In this document: piece by piece, positions 8,572 through 16,316 of the stretch
How positions within the stretch are numbered: the first letter of the stretch is position 1
Layout of the letters: each line of letters starts with the position of its first letter
Source: an uncultured Candidatus Berkelbacteria bacterium
GTDB lineage: Bacteria > Patescibacteriota > UBA1384 > CAJBMM01
Assembly (NCBI GenBank): GCA_903954185.1
Contig: CAJBMM010000008.1
Span: 1 to 52,880, forward strand
Direction: 5' to 3'
Length of the DNA: 52,880 nt
The notes under the pieces: generated by a model
Database searches by the model: none
Told to the model about the DNA's origin: nothing
The model's input: only the letters and a program-made list of their open reading frames with translations
Translations under genes and position numbers: made by a program

Positions 8572-8598
8572 ACGACAAAGCCCCAGCGGCATTGTCGT
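8572..8598 (-). terminator. Hairpin terminating the 127-aa mini-gene
   Basis: ACGACAA (8572-8578) pairs with TTGTCGT (8592-8598), and GCC (8580-8582) with GGC (8588-8590), with one mismatch. The stem shares GGGGCTTTGT with the next terminator at 8315-8338. The U-tract is poor (ATAAATAT). Confidence 0.6.
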
Positions 8599-8619
8599 GC
8601 CCGCCAGGGCAAACCCCCC

Positions 8620-9003
8620 TTACTCACCGTCATCTTCGCCGCATCGTGGCAACGGACCGTCGCCCCTCATCGGCCTAGCTGCAGCATTCGCTTCTGCTCG
8701 GCCGATCTCGCGCCCCGCCCAGAAACACGCTTCACTGAGGGCAATAACAAGTCCAATAATCGCGTCGCTGTCTGCCACGCCCTGCCCATAAAGACTGCGG
8801 CATGCTTGGAGAAGCTGGTGGCTACCTGCTGCAACAACTGCACAACCAGTTTTGCCATCTGGGCGCACAACTTTGCTATCTTTCAGTTGTTGTGTAATCA
8901 CGTTCCATGGAACCCTCGCACCGGTGAAGGTAAGTACCAACTCAGCTGGATTACCCACAACCGTTAGCGAAATGCCATCCCCAGACGTCCCAATCGTAAT
9001 CAT
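8620..9003 (-). CDS. 127-aa orphan mini-protein, GC-rich
   Basis: Family not recognised. The ATG has GAGGTGACGT upstream, and a TTGACA-17-TAGTAT promoter lies 30-58 nt before it. The N-terminal half alternates hydrophobic and polar residues (ISLTVVGNPAELVLTFTG, probably beta). Residues about 60-105 look helical (HQLLQACRSL, AIIGLVIALSEACFWAGREI), and the tail is Gly/Asp/Pro-rich and polar. There is no signal peptide. Base composition is much richer in G+C than the flanking uvrC and proS. It is followed by its own hairpin and then by the 54-aa mini-gene in the same direction. Confidence 0.7.
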   Translation of the reverse strand: MITIGTSGDGISLTVVGNPAELVLTFTGARVPWNVITQQLKDSKVVRPDGKTGCAVVAAGSHQLLQACRSLYGQGVADSDAIIGLVIALSEACFWAGREIGRAEANAAARPMRGDGPLPRCGEDDGE

Positions 9004-9032
9004 ACGTCACCTCGCGCAGAGTAGATGGACAA

Positions 9033-9061
9033 ATACTATAATAATGAGTAATTTATGTCAA
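9033..9061 (-). promoter_or_regulatory. Promoter of the 127-aa mini-gene
   Basis: TTGACA (9061-9056), a 17-nt spacer and TAGTAT (9038-9033). The -35 box lies inside the last codons of proS. Confidence 0.75.
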
Positions 9062-10279
9062 TTTATTTTTGAGATCTGTTAATTTAACTAGTCCACCGTT
9101 TAGTTCTACACTCTCTCTTTCTAAAGTTCTAGAGCTAATAATTATACGCATTGGGGCGCCAATTAAATCGGCATCGGCAAACTTAGTACCAGCGGATTCG
9201 TCACGGTCATCGTATAAAATGTCAGAAGCAGCGGGCAATTCATGAATTGCCCCTACAATTTCATTATACATATCTTGACCCAAATCCTGGCCGAGTTCGA
9301 TGAGGTGGATTTTATATGGTGCAACAGATTTTGGCCAGTTAATTTTACTTTTTTCTATATCCCCATAAACCTCGGCAATAGTGCCAATTAAGCGTGTAAT
9401 GCCAATACCATAGCTTGCGCCCAAAACATCTATGCGCTCCCCGCTTTTATTAGTTACCGCAGCATTTAGCGGTGCCGAATATTTGTTATCAAATCTAAAG
9501 ATGTTGCCAACTTCTATTGCCGATCGTTTATCAATTACTCCCTCGCAAAATTGTAAAAATTCTGGATCATTTTCGTTCACCAGTTCTTTATTCCAAGCTC
9601 TATCGCCTAATTGATTTAAATAAATTTCATCTTCACCGCTTTCGGCTAAAACCTGAAATTCGTGTGAACGATATTTGGTAAATACCCCGCCAGAAGCATC
9701 AGTATAAATGGCATTTAAGCCCACGCGCGCAAAAATTCGCATATACGCATCTTTTACTTGTAAGTAATAATCTGCAATATCTTCATCGGTTAAGTGAAAA
9801 CTATATAAATCCTTCATCATAAATTCGCGGCCGCGCAATAGCCCAGATTTTGCCCGTGGCTCATTTCTAAACTTGGTTTGCATTTGATAAATTGCTACAG
9901 GCATTTGTTTATAGGAGTTGTAAAAATGGCTAAAAAGCTCTGTTGCTACTTCTTCGTGAGTTGGCCCAAGACCAACAGATTCATCTTTAATATCGTACAT
10001 TACATCTTTAATAATTTCGCGACGGCCAGTTGCTTCCCAAAGCTGATGTGGCTGCATTACAGGCATTAAAACCTCAGATGTGTGCGGTAACTTATTTAGT
10101 TCTTCGCGAATGATATTTTTAATTTTTTCGGCCATTCTAAAGGCCAACGGCAACAGGGTGTAAACCCCCGCCATTTCTTTATCGATATACCCGCCGCGCG
10201 TAAGAAGTATGGCATTTTTGCTAACTTCTTCTTTAGATATATCTCGCCTAGTTGACCCAAATAGTTGTGATTGCTTCAT
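9053..10279 (-). CDS. proS: Prolyl-tRNA synthetase without editing insert
   Basis: A class II synthetase charging tRNA-Pro. Seen: RGGYIDKEMAGVYTLLPLA near the N-terminus, motif 2 around FRNEPRAKSGLLRGREF, motif 3 GASYGIGITRLIG, and the anticodon-binding domain from about 310 (YDDRDESAGTKFADADLIG). It has 408 aa; bacterial-type ProRS is usually about 570 because of an INS editing domain of roughly 180 aa. Here motif 2 runs to motif 3 with only a short linker, so INS is absent, as in some alphaproteobacterial and mitochondrial enzymes. Mis-charged Ala-tRNA-Pro must be cleared otherwise or tolerated. Confidence 0.95.
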   Translation of the reverse strand: MKQSQLFGSTRRDISKEEVSKNAILLTRGGYIDKEMAGVYTLLPLAFRMAEKIKNIIREELNKLPHTSEVLMPVMQPHQLWEATGRREIIKDVMYDIKDESVGLGPTHEEVATELFSHFYNSYKQMPVAIYQMQTKFRNEPRAKSGLLRGREFMMKDLYSFHLTDEDIADYYLQVKDAYMRIFARVGLNAIYTDASGGVFTKYRSHEFQVLAESGEDEIYLNQLGDRAWNKELVNENDPEFLQFCEGVIDKRSAIEVGNIFRFDNKYSAPLNAAVTNKSGERIDVLGASYGIGITRLIGTIAEVYGDIEKSKINWPKSVAPYKIHLIELGQDLGQDMYNEIVGAIHELPAASDILYDDRDESAGTKFADADLIGAPMRIIISSRTLERESVELNGGLVKLTDLKNKLT

Positions 10280-10280
10280 G

Positions 10281-10372
10281 ATTAGCTTTCTAGCTTTCTA
10301 GCTTTCTAGCTTTTAGAAGATAGAATTAAATATTCCATATACCCTAAAAGCTAATAGCTATAAGCTATAACC
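10281..10372. repeat. AGCTTTCT tandem and AGCT heptads between proS and rseP
   Basis: Three to four copies of the 8-mer AGCTTTCT lie at 10283-10316. They are followed by AAAGCTA-ATAGCTA-TAAGCTA-TAACCTC at 10345-10372. The second part nearly matches the block after pgk (3954-3981). It abuts the rseP stop. Confidence 0.7.
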
Positions 10373-11440
10373 TCATTTTATTAGCTTTAATATATCACGA
10401 TATGTGACGATTGCGAACATACCCATTAAGATAAAAAATCCAACAGTGTGGGCAATTTGTTCAAATTGTAAAGTAATATATTTTCCCTTAAATATCTTTT
10501 TTAAAAACACAAACAACACTCTTCCGCCATCTAGTGCAGGGAATGGAATTAAATTAAATATAGCTATAGCTAACGATAGTTGAGCGGTTACAAATAGTAC
10601 GTAAACCCAACCAAGTGCCACAAACTGTGCCACCACCCCATAAATGCCAACAGGGCCAGAAACGGAGTCGGCGCTAACTTCTGTACTTCCTATACCAAAT
10701 ATTCCTCCAAAAAATTGTATATACCCCCAAATAACCCGCCCAATTTCTTGAATTGCCACCACGGGAGCATTGTATGCACTCACCGAAATATCAGATAACG
10801 AAAAAGTGCTGGTTGCAACTCCTAATGGGGCGTCGCCGTCTGATAGCTTAATGTTTTTTTCAATAGTGTTGCCGTTGCGACGAATATTTAACTTAATACT
10901 AGAGTCTTTCTTATCTTGAGTGGCAGAATGCAATGTGGCACCATCAGAAATATTCAAATTATCTATCTTAGTTATAGCATCGCCAGTTTTAATACCAGCC
11001 TCTGCAGCGGGAGTGTTTTCTAGCACGGCAGAAACAAACACTGCCCCATCTCCACGAACACTCTTGGGTAAGATAATAATTACAGTCAATATAACCCAAG
11101 ATAAAATTAGGTTCATTACAATTCCCGCTAACAATATCGATGCTCTAACTCGAGCTTTTTTATTTACAAATGAACCCGCTTCCTTATCACCGCCGTCCTC
11201 TCCTTTTAGTTTGACATAGCCGCCAAGAGGCAATAAATTAATTGCGTATCTTGTTTCACCGCGTTTCCATGCAAATATTTTTGGTGGAAAACCAAAAGCA
11301 AACTCTTCAACCACTACGCCTGTGCGTTTGGCAACTAAAAAATGTCCAAGTTCATGCACAAAGACAATTAGGCCAAAGATTAGAATAAAAACTAAAATTG
11401 TAATAATAATCATTGCATAATCCGCAACCAAATTAAGCAA
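10373..11440 (-). CDS. rseP: RseP-like site-2 membrane metalloprotease
   Basis: M50 family intramembrane zinc protease that cuts membrane-bound regulators or signal-peptide remnants. Seen: the zinc motif HELGH in the first membrane helix, a PDZ domain around residues 115-200 (NTPAAEAGIKTGDAI), the C-terminal NLIPFPALDGGRVLF motif and a last membrane helix. It has 355 aa from a TTG at 11440. ATG 11413 (MIIITILVF) is an equally good start with no better ribosome site. It lies between frr and proS in one direction, a common bacterial arrangement. Confidence 0.92.
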   Translation of the reverse strand: MLNLVADYAMIIITILVFILIFGLIVFVHELGHFLVAKRTGVVVEEFAFGFPPKIFAWKRGETRYAINLLPLGGYVKLKGEDGGDKEAGSFVNKKARVRASILLAGIVMNLILSWVILTVIIILPKSVRGDGAVFVSAVLENTPAAEAGIKTGDAITKIDNLNISDGATLHSATQDKKDSSIKLNIRRNGNTIEKNIKLSDGDAPLGVATSTFSLSDISVSAYNAPVVAIQEIGRVIWGYIQFFGGIFGIGSTEVSADSVSGPVGIYGVVAQFVALGWVYVLFVTAQLSLAIAIFNLIPFPALDGGRVLFVFLKKIFKGKYITLQFEQIAHTVGFFILMGMFAIVTYRDILKLIK

Positions 11441-11499
11441 GACGTGTAAATTATGATAATAATAACTCCCAAAACATAATAATCGGTGCTTAATACTTT

Positions 11500-12057
11500 T
11501 TACAAAACCGATAAATCTGTTTCTTTTTGTTTAACAATCTTTTCTATCTCGCCATTAAATTCTTCTATCGCCTTATTGAACAAATCTTCTGCATGATATT
11601 TTTCGTCTTCCGTTACTTCACCATTCTTAAAACCTGTCTGAATTTTATCCCAAGCTTCTTTACGAATATTTCGTAAAGAGACACGCGATTCTTCGCCAAT
11701 TTTGTGCAATAGTTTAACCAATTCATTTCTGCGTTCGGTCGTTAAAGGGGGCATGGCAATACGAACTGACTTGCCATCATTAGTTGGATTAAATCCTAGG
11801 CCAGATTCGCGTATCGCCTGCTCTACATCTTTTACAGCCTTTGGATCCCAAGGTTGAATCACTATCAAAGTTGGTTCTGGTATTAGAATAGTTGCCAATT
11901 GCTTTAGTGGAGATTTAGCTCCATAATAATTTACAATGACATCCTCTACTACTGCTGCGTTTGCCCTACCAGTACGGATTGCCTTCAATTCCTCGGATAA
12001 ATGCACGATAACCTTTTTCATATCTACTTTTATCTGCGATAATATATCTTGTAACAT
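11500..12057 (-). CDS. frr: Ribosome recycling factor
   Basis: It splits post-termination ribosomes together with EF-G. At 185 aa it is the standard length for the three-helix-bundle plus beta-alpha-beta family. Conserved stretches: RTGRANAAVVEDVIVNYYG near 28-46, PLKQLATI, PWDPKAVKDVEQAI, and the ERRNELVKLLHKIGEESRVS helix. AAAGGAG lies 5 nt before the ATG. It is divergent from the DUF2207-like gene, with only 19 nt between them. Confidence 0.96.
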   Translation of the reverse strand: MLQDILSQIKVDMKKVIVHLSEELKAIRTGRANAAVVEDVIVNYYGAKSPLKQLATILIPEPTLIVIQPWDPKAVKDVEQAIRESGLGFNPTNDGKSVRIAMPPLTTERRNELVKLLHKIGEESRVSLRNIRKEAWDKIQTGFKNGEVTEDEKYHAEDLFNKAIEEFNGEIEKIVKQKETDLSVL

Positions 12058-12091
12058 AATTCTCCTTTAATATTAATTGAAGCGTATCAAA

Positions 12092-13477
12092 ATGATTAAA
12101 CTAACTCAACACCTACTCTCATTATTATTACTGCTATTTTTAATATTATGTTTCAAACAACCTGTTTTGGCAGCTGATATTAATTTAGTTATCGATTCTA
12201 ACGGAAAAATTACCGATCAATATGACTCAAAAGTAATAGGTGAACTATATAGAGGATGGAGAGAAAACGTACTTTTTGCATCTCTTAGTCAGGAGAGTGC
12301 TTTGCGCTACAATTTCACCGTATCCGTTATTGGAAATGAGGTAGACTTAGTTAAAATTAATCCAACACTTTATGCTGTTCATGGAGCAATAGCAAATGAG
12401 ATTAGTAGCGACGCACAAGAGAAAGTGTGGGAAGTTACGGCATCGCCCGGAAGTCAAATAACTTTAGTCGCTCAAGTACCATATGGAATATTTAACGATT
12501 CATTTTTTTGGAAGATGATGGCAATTTTGGCTATGCTTCCAGACAAAATTTGGCTAATACTCTCAATTCTCATCCCCATAATTGTATTTATTTTATTTCT
12601 TGCTAAACAACGAGCTAACAGAGGTACTCGCACCAAAAACTCCATTATTCATCCAGAAATTTTAGATGTATCTCCCACTGCCCTCACAGTACTGGTCAAG
12701 GGATTTGTATCTAAGCGCGCAAGCGCGGCTACGCTGGTAGATTTAGCCCAGCGCGGCCATGTACAAATGCTAATTAGAAACACCAAAATCATTTTGTATA
12801 AAAAAGTTGGGCGAGACAAGCTTAGAGAGCATGAAAAGGCTATTTTAGAAAGATGGTTTAAAACTGACTGGAATTCAAGAGGCGAGGATTTAAATTTAGA
12901 AATTAAAACACAAGTTATAAACGAACGCAGCAAAATAGCTAATATGCTTATTTATAAAGAAATAAATACATACAGCTGGTTTAAAACGTCGCCTCTTATA
13001 ACGCATTGGAAAATATTAATTAGCAGTTTTTTTGCCACAATTATTGTGTCGGTATTCTTTTTTTCAATATTTATTTTGCTTCCTTCCGCCAATCCGCTAT
13101 TGTGGTTTTCGACCAGCTTGCTTTTTAGTATTGGTGTAATTTATGCTTGGGAACCAAGCATTGCAATATTGTCGCCAAAAGGCAAGGAGGCGCGAACAAT
13201 GTTAAACGAAACTCGCGCGGCATTAACGGCTCCTACTAAAATTCGCATGGCTCCAAACGACCAAGCAGCATGGGAGCATTATTTAGCAATATCAATTGTT
13301 TTAGGAGTTACGCCAGAATGGCTTTATCGCTGGAGTGATACGCCTTTCCAGCAACCATCATGGCTACTAACCACAGAGCCTCTAAGAGATTTTGAAGACT
13401 TTCAAAGACATTTGGCTCCTATTCTCTCCGTCGCATCAGAAAGCATTCGAGATACTATTCTACCAGCATACGTATAA
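12092..13477 (+). CDS. DUF2207-like secreted membrane protein
   Basis: Predicted membrane protein resembling the C-terminal half of DUF2207. Seen: a signal peptide ending FKQPVLAA, an extracytoplasmic domain, a membrane helix around 150-172 (IWLILSILIPIIVFILFLA), then a cytoplasmic region with ASAATLVDLAQRGHVQMLI and EHEKAILERWF, typical of DUF2207. Two more helices lie near 315-360 and a Trp-rich end (SIVLGVTPEWLYRW). The start is uncertain: ATG 12092 is given, TTG 12077 is in frame, and neither has a Shine-Dalgarno. DUF2207 has no established biochemical role. Confidence 0.75.
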   Translation: MIKLTQHLLSLLLLLFLILCFKQPVLAADINLVIDSNGKITDQYDSKVIGELYRGWRENVLFASLSQESALRYNFTVSVIGNEVDLVKINPTLYAVHGAIANEISSDAQEKVWEVTASPGSQITLVAQVPYGIFNDSFFWKMMAILAMLPDKIWLILSILIPIIVFILFLAKQRANRGTRTKNSIIHPEILDVSPTALTVLVKGFVSKRASAATLVDLAQRGHVQMLIRNTKIILYKKVGRDKLREHEKAILERWFKTDWNSRGEDLNLEIKTQVINERSKIANMLIYKEINTYSWFKTSPLITHWKILISSFFATIIVSVFFFSIFILLPSANPLLWFSTSLLFSIGVIYAWEPSIAILSPKGKEARTMLNETRAALTAPTKIRMAPNDQAAWEHYLAISIVLGVTPEWLYRWSDTPFQQPSWLLTTEPLRDFEDFQRHLAPILSVASESIRDTILPAYV

Positions 13478-13517
13478 AAAATAATGTAAAGTGCAAAATC
13501 GCGAAAGCTGACCCTTT

Positions 13518-13620
13518 CAAGTTGTCATTCCTGTCCACCTCGGCAGTTATCCACGAACAAGACAGACGCAAGTCATTCGACTGCATAAGAGACCCTTACG
13601 GGCGGGAATCTACATAATTA
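13518..13620. repeat. REP-like element
   Basis: It opens GTCATTCCTG and closes GGAATCTACATAATTA (13605-13620), with GTCATTCGA inside. The same opening, inner word and 16-mer ending recur at 47904-48013. It lies downstream of two convergent genes, in 13478-13699, which holds no gene. Confidence 0.7.
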
Positions 13621-13655
13621 AGTGGAAAACTATTTTATAATTATATTTTCCAACA

Positions 13656-13686
13656 TTGAAAATTGAAAATTGGATATTGAAAATTG
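13656..13686. repeat. TTGAAAA heptad repeat next to lepB
   Basis: TTGAAAA-TTGAAAA-TTGGATA-TTGAAAA-TTG, an exact 7-nt period with one varied unit. It lies 13 nt past the lepB stop. Confidence 0.7.
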
Positions 13687-13699
13687 TTTCGCTAACCGG

Positions 13700-14224
13700 C
13701 TAATCACGGTAACCAATTACCTCTCCATACAAATTTGATTCTGGAACATAGCCAAAATAACGCGAGTCGTTACTAATATTTCTGTTGTCGCCCAGTACCA
13801 AATATTTATCTGCTGGCACCTGCATCGAAACATCTACTACCCCGTTCTCAGTGAGTGTTCCAGGTAACAAATAATTCTCATTTAAAACTTCGCCATTACG
13901 CGTTACTACGCCATTCTCAATTAAGATAACATCACCCGGTAATCCAATAACACGTTTTACATACCAGCTATTCAGCGGATCTCCAGGAAATTTTAGTATA
14001 GCAATGTCACCTCTATCCCAACCTTTAAAGTTATTACTACCTAAATCTACTGCCACCCATTGCCCATCTCGTAATGTAGGATCCATACTATGCCCGTCAA
14101 CGCGAATAACGGTGATTACGCTGCGCATTAGTATTAAGATAATAATAACCGCAAAAAACAATCCTTTACCAAACCACATAATCCACGACACCGATCGCGC
14201 CCATTTTTCTAACGTATTGTTCAT
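13700..14224 (-). CDS. lepB: Signal peptidase I
   Basis: Membrane serine-lysine protease (S26A) that removes signal peptides after Sec export. Seen: one membrane helix at about 19-40, the nucleophile S46 in DGHSMDPTL, the general base K90 in WYVKRVIGLPGD, and box E VLGDNRNISNDSRYFG. At 174 aa it is typical of small Gram-positive-type SipS. There is no Shine-Dalgarno. An extended -10 (TGA-TATAGT) ends 6 nt before the ATG, so the mRNA is probably leaderless. Confidence 0.95.
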   Translation of the reverse strand: MNNTLEKWARSVSWIMWFGKGLFFAVIIILILMRSVITVIRVDGHSMDPTLRDGQWVAVDLGSNNFKGWDRGDIAILKFPGDPLNSWYVKRVIGLPGDVILIENGVVTRNGEVLNENYLLPGTLTENGVVDVSMQVPADKYLVLGDNRNISNDSRYFGYVPESNLYGEVIGYRD

Positions 14225-14239
14225 ATTATAACTATATCA
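14225..14239 (-). promoter_or_regulatory. Leaderless-type promoter of lepB
   Basis: On the minus strand TGA (14239-14237) precedes TATAGT (14236-14231). Six nt then separate it from ATG 14224. The expected start site falls on or next to the start codon. Confidence 0.55.
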
Positions 14240-14277
14240 CGGTAATTGCTTTAGATGAATTACTCCAAAATAAAAAT

Positions 14278-14307
14278 TTGACTTGGTCTAATTTGATGCT
14301 CTATAAT
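14278..14307 (+). promoter_or_regulatory. Promoter driving the candidate ncRNA
   Basis: TTGACT (14278-14283), an 18-nt spacer and TATAAT (14302-14307). It points away from lepB into a region without a supported ORF. Confidence 0.6.
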
Positions 14308-14313
14308 TATAAT

Positions 14314-14476
14314 CGTAATGAGTGCGAGCTTGATGCTTATGCTGATAACTCTCCGAGAGCGATCACTCGTAATGCTCCCCAAGTCTATTTGGGGATTGGT
14401 AAAAGGTCGCGTAGCCGTAGATGTTATCGCGACCTTTGAATTTATTTAAAAAAAACACCCCTCACGAGGTGTCTTT
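14314..14476 (+). ncRNA. Candidate structured small RNA between lepB and tsf
   Basis: About 160 nt run from a good promoter to a terminator. Hairpins seen: GAGTG with CACTC enclosing CTCT-CCG-AGAG; CCCCAA-GTCTA-TTGGGG; and a 10-bp stem AAAGGTCGCG with CGCGACCTTT. A 43-codon frame from ATG 14318 has no Shine-Dalgarno and is not favoured. It does not match what I know of 4.5S, 6S, tmRNA or RNase P RNA. Existence is inferred from promoter, folding and terminator. Confidence 0.45.
14455..14472. terminator. Bidirectional terminator between tsf and the ncRNA
   Basis: ACACCCC and GAGGTGT form a 7-bp stem (one G-U) with a TCAC loop. It is followed by CTTTTATT on the plus strand and by eight T residues on the minus strand, so it ends both tsf and the candidate RNA. 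Confidence 0.85.
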
Positions 14477-14498
14477 TATTATTAATTTGCCTAATTAT

Positions 14499-14957
14499 CT
14501 AATCTCTTACGCCTAATTCTACTCTAGAAAATTTTCCAACCTTAATATTCTCACCAGTTTTGCCCACAACATCGGTAATTAAATCTTTAATGTTTTTAGA
14601 AGAGTCTTTAATAAATGGCTGCGCTAATAAATCTTCTAAACTCTTAGGATCCATAGAGGCGACTTGCATCACCAAATCTTTAGCCAGCTCTTTAAAAGAA
14701 TCTGTTTTAGCTACAAAATCTGTTTCACAGTTTAATTCTAAAATTGCGCCAATTCTTCCACCGTGACTATACGTTACTACCAAACCTTGAGTTGTTTCTC
14801 TTTCGGCACGTTTTTCGGCAACTGCAACACCTTTTTTCTGTAACAATTCTAAAGCTTTATTCTCATCACCAGATGCTTCTTCTAAAGCCTTTTTTAAATC
14901 CATAACACCCATACCAGTTCGTTCACGTAACATTTGAATTTTTTCTAAATTATCCAT
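14499..14957 (-). CDS. tsf: Elongation factor Ts, short form
   Basis: Guanine-nucleotide exchange factor for EF-Tu. Seen: the N-terminal UBA-like region (LRERTGMGVMDLKKALEEA) and the core signature CETDFVAKTDSF at about 77-88 with its TDFV contact motif. It has 152 aa against 283 in E. coli; the second core subdomain and the coiled-coil are absent, and the chain ends soon after the first core subdomain. The Shine-Dalgarno AGAGGAA lies within the end of rpsB. The rpsB-tsf operon has a 1-nt gap. Confidence 0.95.
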   Translation of the reverse strand: MDNLEKIQMLRERTGMGVMDLKKALEEASGDENKALELLQKKGVAVAEKRAERETTQGLVVTYSHGGRIGAILELNCETDFVAKTDSFKELAKDLVMQVASMDPKSLEDLLAQPFIKDSSKNIKDLITDVVGKTGENIKVGKFSRVELGVRD

Positions 14958-14958
14958 A

Positions 14959-15795
14959 CTATTCCTCTGTAATTACTTTTTCTGGCTCATCTTTAGCTTC
15001 AACTGTTTCCTCAGAAGTTACACCGTCTTGCGATATTTTATGCAAAGTTTTAGTCTTTTTTGGCTCAATAACTTCTGCTTTATTCACAGGGACAACTAAA
15101 TTCTTCTGATAATCTTGTCGGGCTTCGCTAATTGTTTTAGCAAAAATATCTAATAACATATGTAGCGATTTTACAGAATTATCGTTAGCAGGAATTACAT
15201 AATCGACACCTTTTGGGTTAGTGTCCGTATCCACAAGCGCAACCACTGGAATACCTAATTTATTCGCTTCAGTAATTGCAATATTCTCTTTATCAGCGTT
15301 AGCAATTAATAATACATCAGGAAGCTTATTTAAGCTTCTAACACCTTCTAAAAATACTACTTGTTTTGCCATTTTTTCTTCTTTTTGAAGCTTTTCTTTT
15401 TTAGTTAGCTGAGTCCACAAACCTTCACTAACAGCTTTTTCCATTTCACCTAATGCTTTTAGATTCTTTTTTAAAACACCAAAATTTGTTAGCCAACCGC
15501 CAAACCAACGTTGTACCACAAATGGCATACCAGCCTTTGATGCAGCTTCTTTAACAAGTTCTCGTGCCTGAGGATTGGTGCCAACAAATAGAACTGTTTT
15601 ACCATGACTAACTTGTTCCACAACAAATTTTAAAGCACTATCTAAACCATCTCTTGTTTTTTCGAGATTGATAATATGAACATTTTGTCTCTTGCCGTAG
15701 ATATACGGCTTCATTTTTGGATGCCATCTTGAAGCAGAGTGACCAAAGTGGACACCGTTCTCGAGCATTTCACGTAGTGATGGTAAATCTGACAT
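14959..15795 (-). CDS. rpsB: 30S ribosomal protein S2
   Basis: Small-subunit protein S2. At 278 aa it is slightly long owing to an acidic/basic C-terminal tail from about 235. Signatures: MLENGVHFGHSASRWHPKMK near the N-terminus, LFVGTNPQARELVKEAA, RWFGGWLTNF and PDVLLIANADKENIAITEA. AAGGAG precedes the ATG. First gene of the rpsB-tsf operon, transcribed from the promoter at 15844-15872. Confidence 0.97.
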   Translation of the reverse strand: MSDLPSLREMLENGVHFGHSASRWHPKMKPYIYGKRQNVHIINLEKTRDGLDSALKFVVEQVSHGKTVLFVGTNPQARELVKEAASKAGMPFVVQRWFGGWLTNFGVLKKNLKALGEMEKAVSEGLWTQLTKKEKLQKEEKMAKQVVFLEGVRSLNKLPDVLLIANADKENIAITEANKLGIPVVALVDTDTNPKGVDYVIPANDNSVKSLHMLLDIFAKTISEARQDYQKNLVVPVNKAEVIEPKKTKTLHKISQDGVTSEETVEAKDEPEKVITEE

Positions 15796-15843
15796 TAAAC
15801 TCCTTGTAATGTAATGAGATTAAATATTATTTAGACTTATCTA

Positions 15844-15872
15844 GTTGTACCACAAAATGCGATTGTTTACAA
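15844..15872 (-). promoter_or_regulatory. rpsB-tsf promoter
   Basis: TTGTAA (15872-15867), a 17-nt spacer and TACAAC (15849-15844) preceded by TGG (extended -10). The leader is about 45 nt. Confidence 0.5.
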
Positions 15873-15932
15873 CTGCACAAACTGTACTTACCTGGGCGAC
15901 ATAAGTGTCTTAAGAAACCGCGTCATTAGGAC

Positions 15933-15961
15933 TTGGCAATCTGACATTTTTATGCTACAAT
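15933..15961 (+). promoter_or_regulatory. rpmE promoter, leaderless type
   Basis: TTGGCA (15933-15938), a 17-nt spacer and an extended -10 TGC-TACAAT (15956-15961). Only 7 nt then separate it from ATG 15969, so transcription should start at or next to the start codon. Confidence 0.7.
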
Positions 15962-15968
15962 ACTTCAT

Positions 15969-16265
15969 ATGAAACAAAATATTCACCCACAATACTTCCA
16001 AGCTAAAGTTACCTGCGCCTGCGGCAATGCTTTTGTGGTTGGCTCAACCATGCAAGAAATTAAGGTAGAAATTTGCAATAAATGTCACCCATTCTTCACT
16101 GGAACTCAGAAATTCATTGATACTGCTGGTCGCGTAGATAGATTTAAAGCCAGAGCAGAGAGGGCTGAACTTAAAAAAATGACTCCTATAAGCCCAACGG
16201 TCTCCATCGAGCCAGTTGAAACTGTTGAAAAGCCTAATAAAGCTAAAAAAACCAAAGAAGACTAA
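15969..16265 (+). CDS. rpmE: 50S ribosomal protein L31, zinc-binding form
   Basis: Large-subunit protein L31. It starts [10 protein letters not shown], the normal family N-terminus, so the ATG is right even though no Shine-Dalgarno exists. Four zinc cysteines are present: C16, C18, C36 and C39 (the C+ form). The family core ends near residue 70. A tail of about 28 residues follows, containing [15 protein letters not shown] and a Lys-rich end. The DNA of that tail resembles a degenerate copy of the TCGAGCCTGTCGAAAC word common in REP-like repeats. It heads rpmE-prfA-prmC. Confidence 0.95.
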   Translation: MKQNIHPQYFQAKVTCACGNAFVVGSTMQEIKVEICNKCHPFFTGTQKFIDTAGRVDRFKARAERAELKKMTPISPTVSIEPVETVEKPNKAKKTKED

Positions 16266-16316
16266 CAAACTTAGTGCTATACTTATTTTAAGGTTAACTT
16301 AAAGTGGTGTTTAATT

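Noticed and set aside
8315-9061. Integron cassette array
   Set aside because: The mini-genes have their own promoters, lie at separate sites, and no attC-like long imperfect palindrome or integrase is seen.
12649-12933. 94-codon minus-strand frame within the DUF2207-like gene
   Set aside because: No ribosome site and no family pattern; shadow of the plus-strand gene.
14318-14449. 43-codon ORF in the lepB-tsf gap
   Set aside because: No Shine-Dalgarno, it starts 4-5 nt from the predicted transcript start, and the region is dominated by hairpins; treated as ncRNA.
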